Notes: generated by a model from the sequence alone, not told the origin. A stretch of 15,333 nucleotides of DNA from JBDTMC01 sp039934475 (GCA_039934475.1 JBDTMC010000153.1:1-15333), one strand, 5' to 3'. Shown: positions 1 through 7,287, counted from the first letter of the stretch. Translations and numbers: made by a program.

Positions 1-1
1 T

Positions 2-652
2 GCGCTCCCCATTCTACTGATGACCGTTGTTGCCGCGCCCATGCGGGCCGACAGCGACAATAGCCTCACGCAGGAAGAGAGGCGGCAGATTCAGATTGGT
101 CTCAAAATCGCCCCGGTTCCGCTGAAAACAGCGGGCAAAGACGTGGCTTCCATTAGCATCGGCAGCTTTCTGGTCAATGTGCTGGCCGACTGTAATGGCT
201 GCCACACAAGCAACCCATCCGCGGAATACACTTCAATGGGAAATCCCTACCTGCTAAGCCCTCCGTTCAGTGGGACCAAACAAGTCAATCCAGACACCTA
301 TCTTGGCGGCGGCTCTGACTTCGGCGTGTTCCCCAGCCCGGGCGACTCGGTGCACATCACCTCGCGCAACCTGACACCAGACAAGAACGGTTTGCCTGCG
401 GGTATGACCCTGGCCCAATTCACCCAGATCTTACGCACTGGCGTAGACCTGGATAGCGCCCACCCGAGCTGCGACGCTAACCACACCACGAACTGCCTGC
501 TCCCGCCGTTCAACGGCAGCTTGTTACAGGTAATGCCATGGCCGGCCTTTCAGAACCTGACCGACAAACAGATTCATGCCATTTACAACTACCTGAGCGC
601 AATACCTTGCCTGGAAGGTGGCCCCGGAGAACCTCCGATCCGGTGCCAGTAA
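2..652 (+). CDS. Exported c-type cytochrome, 5' end missing
   Basis: This is a class I-like c-type cytochrome for electron transfer outside the cytoplasmic membrane. The frame is open to the left edge, and the first codons read ALPILLMTVVAAPMRA, which looks like the end of a signal peptide, so the true start lies outside the window. Counting from the ATG at 20, the haem-binding CxxCH is C58-N-G-C61-H62. M172 in the VMPWPAF segment is the likely distal haem ligand, just before the last helix (LTDKQIHAIYNYLSAIP). The NLTPD...GMTLAQF segment is typical of single-haem cytochromes attached to dehydrogenases or oxidases. Four further cysteines (C151, C159, C197, C209) may form disulfides. The partner dehydrogenase is not in the window, so the electron donor is unknown. 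The stop is TAA at 650-652, followed by a hairpin. The family call is firm and the specific role is not known. Confidence 0.85.
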   Translation, partial: ALPILLMTVVAAPMRADSDNSLTQEERRQIQIGLKIAPVPLKTAGKDVASISIGSFLVNVLADCNGCHTSNPSAEYTSMGNPYLLSPPFSGTKQVNPDTYLGGGSDFGVFPSPGDSVHITSRNLTPDKNGLPAGMTLAQFTQILRTGVDLDSAHPSCDANHTTNCLLPPFNGSLLQVMPWPAFQNLTDKQIHAIYNYLSAIPCLEGGPGEPPIRCQ

Positions 653-680
653 CCTAACTCCACAATTGTCTTTTCACTAC

Positions 681-718
681 TCGGGTGCCGGACTCCGCGG
701 TTTCCGTCTGGCACCCGA
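681..718 (+). terminator. Hairpin after the cytochrome gene
   Basis: TCGGGTGCC (681-689) and GGCACCCGA (710-718) form a perfect 9-bp stem. The inner bases GGA/TCT extend it to 12 bp with one G-U pair, around a loop of about 14 nt. It begins 29 nt after the cytochrome stop, so it is a plausible transcription end. No clear T-run follows on either strand, so it is not a textbook intrinsic terminator and could instead stabilise the mRNA 3' end. Confidence 0.5.
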
Positions 719-894
719 CCTGTTATAGCGATAACTGAGGAGGCCGCTTGGATCGTTTGATCGAAGTGTTCGCCGGTTGGTGAAATCTTTGTCGAACGCA
801 ATCCGGGAAACCTGGTGCCGGTATACGACGATCAAGCGCCGGTCGGTCTATCCGCCAGCATCGAGTATGCCTTGGAGGTCCTACGCGCGTATCC

Positions 895-1481
895 CTACTG
901 CTTGGGCGGAGGCGCCTGGGTAGGGATTGCGCCGATGATTCCACCAATAACCCCACCCGCGAGATTGGGCGGGTTCTTGGCCTGCTTGCTCGCCCTCACG
1001 GCGACTTCCTTCCTCTGCCACTCTTCAGATCGTTTCATGTCGGCCGTGAACTCCGAATCTGTTTCGCTTAGAGTGCCGCGGACCAGGAATACGCCCGCCA
1101 TCTGTTTCATGGCGCCGTCGGCGCTGGCATCAATCTCCAAAGCGCGCTCCGCGTGCGCCCTGGCCTCCTCGATTGGCTTCGAGTACTTTGCCCGCAAAGC
1201 AAGGCGCAGTCGGGCATCGGCGAGCGGACCCGATTGGTTCAACTTCATGCCTGACGCAATACGAACTCCTATTAAGGTGACAATGGCATCGTCAATCACG
1301 ATACGCGCCAACTCGGTATGAGCCTCCACGGATCGCGGATCCGCGGCTAACGCTCGGACAGCCAAGTCCCTGAGGCATATCCAACAGCGCCCATGGATCG
1401 ACAAGGCCCAGAAGTCGCTGGAAGGCACATACCCCCGAACCGAGTGCAGCCGAGCAACGTAATCAGGCAAAGTGATCTCAC
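895..1481 (-). pseudogene. Tetratricopeptide-repeat protein gene, frameshifted and probably truncated
   Basis: The body of this gene reads open from 1470 to 895 and contains two TPR-like helix pairs, seen in AVRALAADPRSVEAHTELA and PIEEARAHAERALEID. The C-terminus is GGVIGGIIGAIPTQAPPPKQ. Glycine/isoleucine runs followed by prolines like this occur in acidobacterial TonB-family proteins just before the TonB domain, but here a TAG follows at once. The only good start is in another frame: a near-perfect Shine-Dalgarno (1487-1493) seven bases before a GTG at 1481, encoding MRSLCLITLLGC, which resembles a lipoprotein signal with an LLGC lipobox. That frame stops at 1347-1349. The simplest reading is an exported TPR protein that lost its frame within its first 45 codons and lost its 3' end. 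A start at the TTG at 1470 is possible but has no ribosome site of its own and a poor N-terminus. Confidence 0.55.
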
Positions 1482-1486
1482 GGCAT

Positions 1487-1493
1487 CACCTCC
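1487..1493 (-). promoter_or_regulatory. Strong Shine-Dalgarno for the GTG at 1481
   Basis: On the minus strand the bases read GGAGGTGATGCC-GTG. GGAGGTGAT is a near-complete match to the 16S anti-Shine-Dalgarno, with seven bases between GGAGG and the GTG. It is the best ribosome site I noticed in the window and points to the lipoprotein-like frame as the original start of the TPR gene. Confidence 0.6.
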
Positions 1494-1625
1494 AGATTGT
1501 CAGTCGAATCATCCACCATACGCCCCGATTGTTACAGTACCCGTATAATACACCGCGGCGGATGACAAGCCGGGGTAACTCCGGTCCAGCGGAAACAATC
1601 CGGGACAAGGGTCGGCACTCTCCGC

Positions 1626-3539
1626 TCAACGTCCGGCCAGCGGCAGTTCCACAAAACTGCTGCCGTAAATGCGCTGCGTCGCCTTTTTGAAATCACCAGG
1701 CTTTGCCAGAAAGATGTTCGGGACGAAAGTTTGTGGATTCCTGTCGTAGAGCGGGAACCAACTCGACTGCACTTGCACCATGATGCGGTGGCCCGGCAAA
1801 AACACGTGATTGGCCGTCGGCAGAGCGAAACGGTAACGCAGCGTGGTACCGGCTTCAATTGCCTTCGGCGCCTCAAAGCTCTCGCGATAGCGCCCACGGA
1901 AGATATCCATGGCCACGGCCAGTTGGTAGCCGCCCATCGCTGCATCACCGGCCACTTCGTCGGGATACACGTCGATCAGCTTCACTACCCAATCGCAATC
2001 GGTGCCGCTGGTGGACGCCATCAGGTTCGCCACCGGTTGGCCGCTGATCTTCACCGGCGCCGTCAGTACCGCGGAGGTGAACGCCAGTACATCGGGCCGG
2101 CCGGAGGCCTCGCGCTGATCATCCACCAGCCATTGCGGCCAAGTCATGCCGTTGTCGTAGCCGACAGGTTGGATAGGGCGCGCGCGGAAGGGCACGGGCT
2201 TCGACGGATCGGCGACATACTCCTCATAGGCGCTGCCGTCGCCGGGTTGGCCCACGCTGGTTTTCAATCCGGGTACCAGATACAACGGCGTTGCCTGGAC
2301 ACTCGAAGGTGGCCAGGAGGGCAGACGACGCCATTCGTTGGTCCCGGTTTCAAAGGCGGTGACCGGCGCAATCCCGGATTCGGGCGCGCCGTCTTTCAAG
2401 TAGTGATCAAGAAATGGGCGAAGAATGTTTTGCCGGAAGTAATAGGCCGTGTCAGTCCGAAACTTGATGGCGCCCAGACTGCTTCCCTCCAGGATTTCCT
2501 GCCCGTGGTGCCACGGACCCATCACCAGAAACACTTTATCGTTGTTGGTGTCCTTCGGCTTAATAGCCTTGTAGACGGCCGGCGCTCCGTAGATGTCTTC
2601 CTGATCCCACAGGCTATGCACCAGCATTACAGGCACCTTCAAAGGCTGGGCGGCCAGCACGCGGTCCATGGCCTGATCCCGCCAGAAGGCGTCGTAGGCC
2701 GGGTGCTCCACAATCTTGTTATAGAAACCCAACTGCTGCATCCCGCGCCGCCGCGCCAGTTCCCCGGCGGTGCCCGCTTCCATGTACATGTCATATTCGT
2801 CGTGGTTGCTGCTCCACCACTTGGCATCGTTGGCGCGCGTCGCTGTTTGATCGTAGATGTAGGCGAGGTTGGGCTGGCGGAACGCTCCGTTGTGAAACCA
2901 GTCGTCGCCCATCCAGCCATCCACCATCGGATTCATCGGCACTGAAACCTTCAAGGCCGGGTGCGGATTCACCAGCGCCATCAACGGTAGAAAGCCATCG
3001 TAGGAGATACCAAGTATCCCTACCTTGCCGTTGGATTCCGGAGTGTTCTTCACCAGCCAATCGATGGTGTCGTAGGTGTCTGTGGCATGATCCACAGGCG
3101 TCGGATTGTGCGGACCGCTCAAAGGCCGGTTCATCACATAGTCGCCCTCTGAACCGTACTTGCCGCGAATATCCTGCACCACGCGGATGTAGCCGCCTTC
3201 GATAATCGGTTCCAGTGCATTGTCGTAACCGTTGAGAATCGGGCCGAGGTGGGAACTCTGCGCATGGCCCGTGAGAACATTGGCGCTGTAAGGCGTGCGC
3301 GTAATCAGAATCGGTGCGTTGCGTGCGCCCTTGGGCACCAGGACGACGGTATGAAGCTTCACGCCGTCGCGCATGGGAATCATGACATCGCGCTTCACGT
3401 AATCGAAACTGTCCGTCACCGGCTTGAACTCGGTGGGGGTTTCACTGGGGTAGTTGGGGTATTTCGGCGCAGGCGTCTGAGCATGGGCACCGGACACCAT
3501 CAACAGTAACGTGACGAAAGAGAGGGCTGTCAGCTTCAT
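1626..3539 (-). CDS. Exported alpha-amino-acid ester hydrolase-like enzyme (CocE/NonD, S15 family)
   Basis: This is a serine hydrolase of the X-Pro dipeptidyl-peptidase / CocE alpha/beta-hydrolase family, 637 residues from the chosen start. The ATG at 3539 gives a clean signal peptide, MKLTALSFVTLLLMVSGAHA, so the product is periplasmic. An upstream ATG at 3569 would put charged residues ahead of it. The nucleophile is S179 in GISYDG, the acid is D312 in LWDQED, and the base is H344 in GPWHHG. In alpha-amino-acid ester hydrolases (EC 3.1.1.43) of Acetobacter and Xanthomonas, a carboxylate cluster binds the substrate's alpha-amino group. Here D213, E314 and D315 sit at the equivalent spacing, and the segment around D213 (DGWMGDDWFHNGAFR) is typical of that subgroup. 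A jelly-roll C-terminal domain (about 410-637) is expected for the family. Likely substrates are amino-acid esters, dipeptides or beta-lactams with an alpha-amino acyl group. It lies 54 bp downstream of the TauE/SafE gene on the same strand. The family is certain and the subgroup very likely. Confidence 0.88.
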   Translation of the reverse strand: MKLTALSFVTLLLMVSGAHAQTPAPKYPNYPSETPTEFKPVTDSFDYVKRDVMIPMRDGVKLHTVVLVPKGARNAPILITRTPYSANVLTGHAQSSHLGPILNGYDNALEPIIEGGYIRVVQDIRGKYGSEGDYVMNRPLSGPHNPTPVDHATDTYDTIDWLVKNTPESNGKVGILGISYDGFLPLMALVNPHPALKVSVPMNPMVDGWMGDDWFHNGAFRQPNLAYIYDQTATRANDAKWWSSNHDEYDMYMEAGTAGELARRRGMQQLGFYNKIVEHPAYDAFWRDQAMDRVLAAQPLKVPVMLVHSLWDQEDIYGAPAVYKAIKPKDTNNDKVFLVMGPWHHGQEILEGSSLGAIKFRTDTAYYFRQNILRPFLDHYLKDGAPESGIAPVTAFETGTNEWRRLPSWPPSSVQATPLYLVPGLKTSVGQPGDGSAYEEYVADPSKPVPFRARPIQPVGYDNGMTWPQWLVDDQREASGRPDVLAFTSAVLTAPVKISGQPVANLMASTSGTDCDWVVKLIDVYPDEVAGDAAMGGYQLAVAMDIFRGRYRESFEAPKAIEAGTTLRYRFALPTANHVFLPGHRIMVQVQSSWFPLYDRNPQTFVPNIFLAKPGDFKKATQRIYGSSFVELPLAGR

Positions 3540-3593
3540 GATTGGTCTTTTACGACAGTAACCCATCACAAGCGGTGCGCGGAGCGCGAAATC

Positions 3594-4355
3594 TTAGACC
3601 AGCTTCCATCCCGTCGTAAACAGTAGCGCCGCCAGGCTGAGCCGAAGGACGCGGTCGGGCAGACGCGGCGCCAAATAGCTCCCGATGAGGACGCCCGGTA
3701 TCGATCCGCACAACAGCGTGGGCACAAGATCCCAGTCCACGTTGCCCGCCTGTTGGTGTACCAGTGCCGTCGCCGAAACTAGCAGCGCGGCGTGGAAGAC
3801 GTCTGTACCAATTACCCGCGCCGAGGGGCCCGGCATGACGATCAGTAGAAACGGTGCGATCAGGGACCCGCTGCCAACTGAGGTCAACCCAACCGTGAAA
3901 CCCACCAGCGCGCCCCATACAATCGTTGCGCTCTGCCGGCGTTCTAGGATCCAGGAGGTGTGCCGCGCAGGAAGTCCATAGCCCATCACCTTGGCCACCA
4001 CCGTCAGCGCCACAATGAGCAGTGCGAAGCCCAACCCGTGCCGCATCCAGTTGTCAATGTCCACACCTGCGTGGTGTAGGCGGTTGATGGTCAGAACGCC
4101 GAGCACGCCACCCGGAATGCTGCCGATGGCCATCCGTAAGCAGAGCCGCAAGTCCACTGTGCCCTGCCGCCAGTGCATCCACGCGCCGGCGATCTTGGTG
4201 AGGGAGGCATAAGCAAGGTCCGTGCCCACGGCCAGCACCGGACGCACGCCCAGGGCAAGTATCAAGAAGGGTGTCATCAGCGCCGCGCCACCCATACTGG
4301 TGAGGCCCACCATTACACCCACTCCAAAGCTCATCAGCAGTAAGGCCATCGACAT
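3594..4355 (-). CDS. TauE/SafE-family permease (putative sulfite/organosulfonate exporter)
   Basis: This is an inner-membrane permease of the TauE/SafE (former DUF81) family, 253 residues, which is the usual length. The sequence shows the family's internal duplication. Residues 17-86 (GLTSMGGAALMTPF ... VGTD ... GSIPGGVLG) line up with 156-225 (GLTSVGSGSLIAPF ... IGTD ... GSIPGVLIG), each half holding several membrane helices. Members export sulfite, sulfoacetate or related sulfur anions in some bacteria, but most are untested, so the substrate here is unknown. The start is the first of two close ATGs (4355; the second is at 4349), with no clear Shine-Dalgarno. It lies 129 bp downstream of the sugar porter and 54 bp upstream of the ester hydrolase, all on the minus strand. 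Sulfur export has no obvious link to either neighbour. Confidence 0.85.
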   Translation of the reverse strand: MSMALLLMSFGVGVMVGLTSMGGAALMTPFLILALGVRPVLAVGTDLAYASLTKIAGAWMHWRQGTVDLRLCLRMAIGSIPGGVLGVLTINRLHHAGVDIDNWMRHGLGFALLIVALTVVAKVMGYGLPARHTSWILERRQSATIVWGALVGFTVGLTSVGSGSLIAPFLLIVMPGPSARVIGTDVFHAALLVSATALVHQQAGNVDWDLVPTLLCGSIPGVLIGSYLAPRLPDRVLRLSLAALLFTTGWKLV

Positions 4356-4392
4356 GGCGCTGCTTATGCACGTCGGTTTCCAGCGGCATTTT

Positions 4393-4422
4393 CAGGGGTT
4401 CCGCGCGGAATCTTCGCCCCTG
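4393..4422 (-). other. Nested inverted repeat between sugar porter and TauE/SafE gene
   Basis: CAGGGG (4393-4398) and CCCCTG (4417-4422) form a 6-bp stem, and the space between contains a perfect 12-bp palindrome, TTCCGCGCGGAA (4399-4410). It lies 38-67 bp upstream of the permease start. It could terminate the sugar-porter transcript or be an operator for the permease. There is no T-run after it on the minus strand. Confidence 0.35.
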
Positions 4423-4423
4423 G

Positions 4424-4473
4424 TGTATACAGACGTTCCCACTGAGTTGATTTACTTTGACCAGCCGTATACA
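4424..4473 (-). promoter_or_regulatory. Pair of TGTATACA-type boxes upstream of the TauE/SafE gene
   Basis: The perfect palindrome TGTATACA is at 4424-4431, and a second GTATACA is at 4467-4473. Equivalent bases are 42 bp apart, about four helical turns, so bound proteins would face the same side of the DNA. The GTATAC core resembles operators of FCD-type GntR regulators such as UxuR/ExuR. No GntR gene is visible in the window. The permease, and possibly the downstream hydrolase, would be the controlled genes. Confidence 0.3.
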
Positions 4474-4484
4474 TCGCCCGGCAT

Positions 4485-5870
4485 TTATTCAATGCCCAGT
4501 TCTTCCTGAATCCTCTCCAATGAGACGCCCTTCGTCTCCGGCATCACAGTCAGTACCCATACCAGTTGGCCAACCATGCACAGCGCATAGAAACCAAACG
4601 CCATCCAGCCCGCGGCCGCGGCAATCATGGGAAAGGTCCAGGAAATCACGGCATTCATCGCCCAATGCGTGAAGGTGCCCAGTGCCTGCCCTCGCGCACG
4701 AACGCGATTCGGAAAGATCTCACTGATGAAAACCCAAATGACGGCGCCCTGTCCGAATCCATGCGCGGCAATGAAGACCAGCAGGCTCACCAGCAACAGG
4801 GAGCCTTGCACCTGCGCGTAAAATGCGTAGGCCGCCCCCAACAGTCCCACGATGTAACCGAGGGAGCCGACGATCATCAGCTTGCGGCGGCCGAAGTGGT
4901 CGATGATCGCCATGGCCAACATCGTGAAGACCAACATCGTGAAGCCGACGATGACGGATTGCAACAGCGCGGATTCGACTCCGGCGCCGGCCATTTTGAA
5001 AATCGACGGCGTGTAGTAGAGTACGGCATTGATTCCAGAGAGTTGATTGAAGGCGCCCATAGCCACGGCCAGCAGGATCGGTTTTCGATAACGGCGGACA
5101 AAGAACGGCTCCCGCAGGCTGTGATGGGTAAGGTCCATCGAGTTCTGAATTTCGCGAATTTCACCGCTTACACTGCCGCTATCGGAGCCGCAGCGTTGCA
5201 GCACCACGGCAGCCTCATCCACACGGCCGCGTGCCACCAGCCAGCGCGGACTCTGCGGAGTGAGGAAGATCAGCAAGAAAAACAACAGCGAGGGCGCGGC
5301 CATAATGCCGAACATCCAGCGCCACTCATTCTCCCCAAGGTGCAGTCCGCCAATCAAATAGTTGGAAAGGTATGCCAGCAGTATTCCGAACACAACGTTG
5401 AATTGCGTGATCGCCACCATGCGCCCGCGATAGTAGGCGGGGGAGATTTCCGAGATATACAGCGGAGAAACAACGGATGCGCCGCCCACCGCCAGACCTC
5501 CCAGGAAGCGGAAGGCCAGAAACGACCACCAGTCCCAGGAGAAGGCGCAGCCAAGCGAGGAGATGCAATAGATGGCGCCCAACACCGCCAGTGCTCCGCG
5601 CCGCCCCATCGCATCGGCAGGCCGCCCGGCGCCAATCGAACCGAGGATGGTGCCGATCAGCGCGCTGGCAACGGTGAAGCCCAACAGGTTGTCATTGAGT
5701 TGGAACTTCGCCCGCAGAGCATCGGTGGTCCCTGAGATGACGGCGGTGTCGAAGCCGAACAGCAGGCCGCCCAGCGCCGCCACCAGCGCGCAGCCGAGCA
5801 GATAAAGATTGAACCGCGGTTTGACGGCGTTCGGATCAACAGCACGAGGATCAGGAGCAGTATGAGCCAC
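4485..5870 (-). CDS. Sugar-porter family MFS transporter
   Basis: This is a twelve-helix proton-linked or facilitative sugar transporter of the major facilitator superfamily, sugar-porter family (TC 2.A.1.1, XylE/GlcP/GalP type). Residues from the chosen start: helix 1 GGLLFGFDTAVISG (34-47), the GRPADAMGRRGAL loop (82-93) after helix 2, PLYISEISPAYYRGR (136-150) after helix 4, a central PQSPRWL, QLSGINAVLYYTPSIF in helix 7, and PETKG (444-448) before the C-terminal helix. These are the signature motifs of the family. I chose the GTG at 5870 (MAHTAPDP..., 461 residues) because GGAAGGGAA lies about ten bases upstream; an ATG at 5924 would add 18 residues unlike homologues. It is divergent from the small gene at 5982 and first in a same-strand series with the permease and hydrolase. 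The substrate (probably a hexose or pentose) cannot be told from sequence. Confidence 0.9.
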   Translation of the reverse strand: MAHTAPDPRAVDPNAVKPRFNLYLLGCALVAALGGLLFGFDTAVISGTTDALRAKFQLNDNLLGFTVASALIGTILGSIGAGRPADAMGRRGALAVLGAIYCISSLGCAFSWDWWSFLAFRFLGGLAVGGASVVSPLYISEISPAYYRGRMVAITQFNVVFGILLAYLSNYLIGGLHLGENEWRWMFGIMAAPSLLFFLLIFLTPQSPRWLVARGRVDEAAVVLQRCGSDSGSVSGEIREIQNSMDLTHHSLREPFFVRRYRKPILLAVAMGAFNQLSGINAVLYYTPSIFKMAGAGVESALLQSVIVGFTMLVFTMLAMAIIDHFGRRKLMIVGSLGYIVGLLGAAYAFYAQVQGSLLLVSLLVFIAAHGFGQGAVIWVFISEIFPNRVRARGQALGTFTHWAMNAVISWTFPMIAAAAGWMAFGFYALCMVGQLVWVLTVMPETKGVSLERIQEELGIE

Positions 5871-5981
5871 GACCAGGTTCCCTTCCAGATAGTGTCGGAG
5901 CCTCGATGGGAAGCTCCAGAACACCGCCTGAAGATCTTATCACTGCGCGGGGACAGCGGCTCGGGCTACTACAAGGCATAT

Positions 5982-6320
5982 ATGAGCCGCAGACCGCGAG
6001 TCACCCTTTCGCCTAAAGAGCGTCGCACCACCCTCACGCTTCCCGTCGACTCGCTCACCGAGGCGCATCGCATCGCCAGAAGCCGTAAGGTGAAACTCAG
6101 CACAGTGATTGCGGAAGCTTTATCCGACGGCCTGCGCCTAGAGGCCACAGCCGAGAGAAGTGAACAGCTGCTCGCAAACTATCAGAAGGCATTCTCCGGT
6201 TTCTCCGAAGAAGAGCTGGCTATCCTCGACGGCGTCATCATCGAACCGGCAAAGAAGCGATCCGAAACGCGATCGAGCGGTCCCCCGAGCGTTTCCCCCG
6301 TCTCGGTCCGCTGGAATTGA
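5982..6320 (+). CDS. Small ribbon-helix-helix-like protein
   Basis: This is a 112-residue protein whose N-terminal half fits a ribbon-helix-helix DNA-binding fold of the kind found in antitoxins and small repressors. It has a basic lead (MSRRPRVTLSPKERR), a strand RTTLTLPV at about 15-22, a helix SLTEAHRIARSRK, then KLSTVIAEALSDGLRLEA as the second helix. Residues 57-90 look like a helical dimer or partner-binding segment (ANYQKAFSGFSEEELAIL). The tail after 92 is serine/proline-rich and probably unstructured. I chose the ATG at 5982, which has AAGG just upstream; the frame is open to 5862 but that stretch overlaps the start of the divergent sugar porter. No toxin gene follows: the next gene is the convergent LysR gene 19 bp away. 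It may therefore be a solitary regulator, perhaps of the divergent transporter. No specific family is recognised. Confidence 0.6.
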   Translation: MSRRPRVTLSPKERRTTLTLPVDSLTEAHRIARSRKVKLSTVIAEALSDGLRLEATAERSEQLLANYQKAFSGFSEEELAILDGVIIEPAKKRSETRSSGPPSVSPVSVRWN

Positions 6321-6339
6321 TCCGCTGCGCCTCACTGGT

Positions 6340-7239
6340 CTAACTCTTCAAGCTCGCGCACGTCTCCTGCACGCACGCTCGCAACCACCGGTGCCCCGGA
6401 TCGGCATCCAGCCGTGGATGCCACAGCAAGGAAACCGTGATTTCCGGAACGGAAACCGGCAAGGGGAAACTATGCATGCCCACGCGCAGGTTCCCCGTAT
6501 GGCGTTCGGGAACACTGGCAATCAGGTCAGAGGCGCGAGCAAGAGCTAACGCGGTCGCAAAGCCACCGACAATCGTCACAACCCGCCGTTCCAGCCCTAA
6601 CGCCTGCACTGCCTCGTCCAGCGGTCCATGATCCACACCCCGCCGCGAGACTCCGATATGCCGGCCCCTCGCATAGCGCAGTGGGGTGATTTTGCGCTCC
6701 GTGAGCGCGTGTCTCGCGCGCACTACGCCAATGAAGCGGTCTCGAAATAATGCCTGCGCACGCACTTCCGGAGCGGTCGTCTCCGCTACGACCCCAGTTT
6801 CCAAATCAACGCTCCCGTCTCGAAGGGACGCACTGTCTTTGTCCACCTTTTGTACAAAGCGTAGTCGCACACCGGGGGCTTCCTCACCCACGAGAGCAAT
6901 TAGGTGCGGTCCAAAATTCTCCACAAAGCCTTCGCTGGTGCGAAGCGTGAATGTTCGAACCAACCGTTTGAGGTCGAGCCTCTCGGCGGGGCGCAGAACG
7001 GCTTCCCCGCCCTGCACCAGCTGACTCACTCGCTCGCGGAGTTCAACCGCTCTTGGCGTCGGCGTCAGGCCGCGGCCGGCCCTCACCAGCAGCGGATCGC
7101 CCATCGTTTCCCGCAACCGCGCCAGGGCACGGCTCATCGCCGAGGGGCTAAGCCCCAACCGTCGGGCGGCCCGCGTCACGTTGCCTTCCGCCAGCAGCAC
7201 ATCCAAGGTAAACAACAAGTTGAAATCGGGTCGCGCCAT
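6340..7239 (-). CDS. LysR-family transcriptional regulator
   Basis: This is a LysR-type regulator of 299 residues, the normal length. The winged helix-turn-helix occupies about residues 5-65, with NVTRAARRLGLSPSAMSRAL (20-39) as the DNA-reading unit, followed by the linker helix and a periplasmic-binding-protein-like effector domain from about 95. The opening (RPDFNLLFTLDVLLAEGNVTRAA) and the effector domain resemble the NodD/PcpR-like branch, whose members often sense aromatic compounds. It is divergent from the DHA2 exporter (96 bp between starts), the classic setting for a LysR protein that controls the neighbouring gene and itself. A 17-bp palindrome in the gap is a candidate operator. 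The start ATG at 7239 matches homologues, although no good Shine-Dalgarno is seen. The inducer is unknown. Confidence 0.9.
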   Translation of the reverse strand: MARPDFNLLFTLDVLLAEGNVTRAARRLGLSPSAMSRALARLRETMGDPLLVRAGRGLTPTPRAVELRERVSQLVQGGEAVLRPAERLDLKRLVRTFTLRTSEGFVENFGPHLIALVGEEAPGVRLRFVQKVDKDSASLRDGSVDLETGVVAETTAPEVRAQALFRDRFIGVVRARHALTERKITPLRYARGRHIGVSRRGVDHGPLDEAVQALGLERRVVTIVGGFATALALARASDLIASVPERHTGNLRVGMHSFPLPVSVPEITVSLLWHPRLDADPGHRWLRACVQETCASLKS

Positions 7240-7270
7240 GGAACGACAGTAGCTCTACTATGGCGTCACA

Positions 7271-7287
7271 CGCAATGATTGATTGCG
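7271..7287. promoter_or_regulatory. 17-bp palindrome between LysR gene and exporter (candidate operator)
   Basis: CGCAAT-GATTG-ATTGCG is a perfect 6-bp inverted repeat with a 5-bp spacer. It lies 31 bp upstream of the LysR start and 48 bp upstream of the exporter start. Size and location suit a LysR-type recognition site, though it does not have the symmetric T-N11-A consensus. A second, imperfect element, TAG-N5-CTA, lies at about 7253-7260. Confidence 0.45.

Noticed and set aside
815..1321. 168-codon plus-strand open frame starting at GTG
   Set aside because: Most of it is antisense to the TPR gene, whose minus-strand product is much more protein-like. Only the part before about 895 might be a remnant.
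1521..1552. Perfect TATAAT on the plus strand at 1544-1549
   Set aside because: No matching -35 at 16-18 bp and no plus-strand gene downstream. On the minus strand the nearest TTGTCA is at the wrong distance from ATTATA.
1731..2945. 404-codon plus-strand open frame
   Set aside because: It is antisense to the ester hydrolase; the translation is rich in His, Arg and Gln with no domain, as expected for the shadow of a GC-rich gene.
4447..4473. TTGATT-N15-TATACA promoter-like arrangement on the plus strand
   Set aside because: The spacer is short and it points at the 3' end of a convergent gene; the TATACA is better explained as part of the paired boxes.
4566..5735. 389-codon plus-strand open frame
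   Set aside because: Antisense to the sugar porter, with Gln/His/Arg-rich composition and no recognisable motif.
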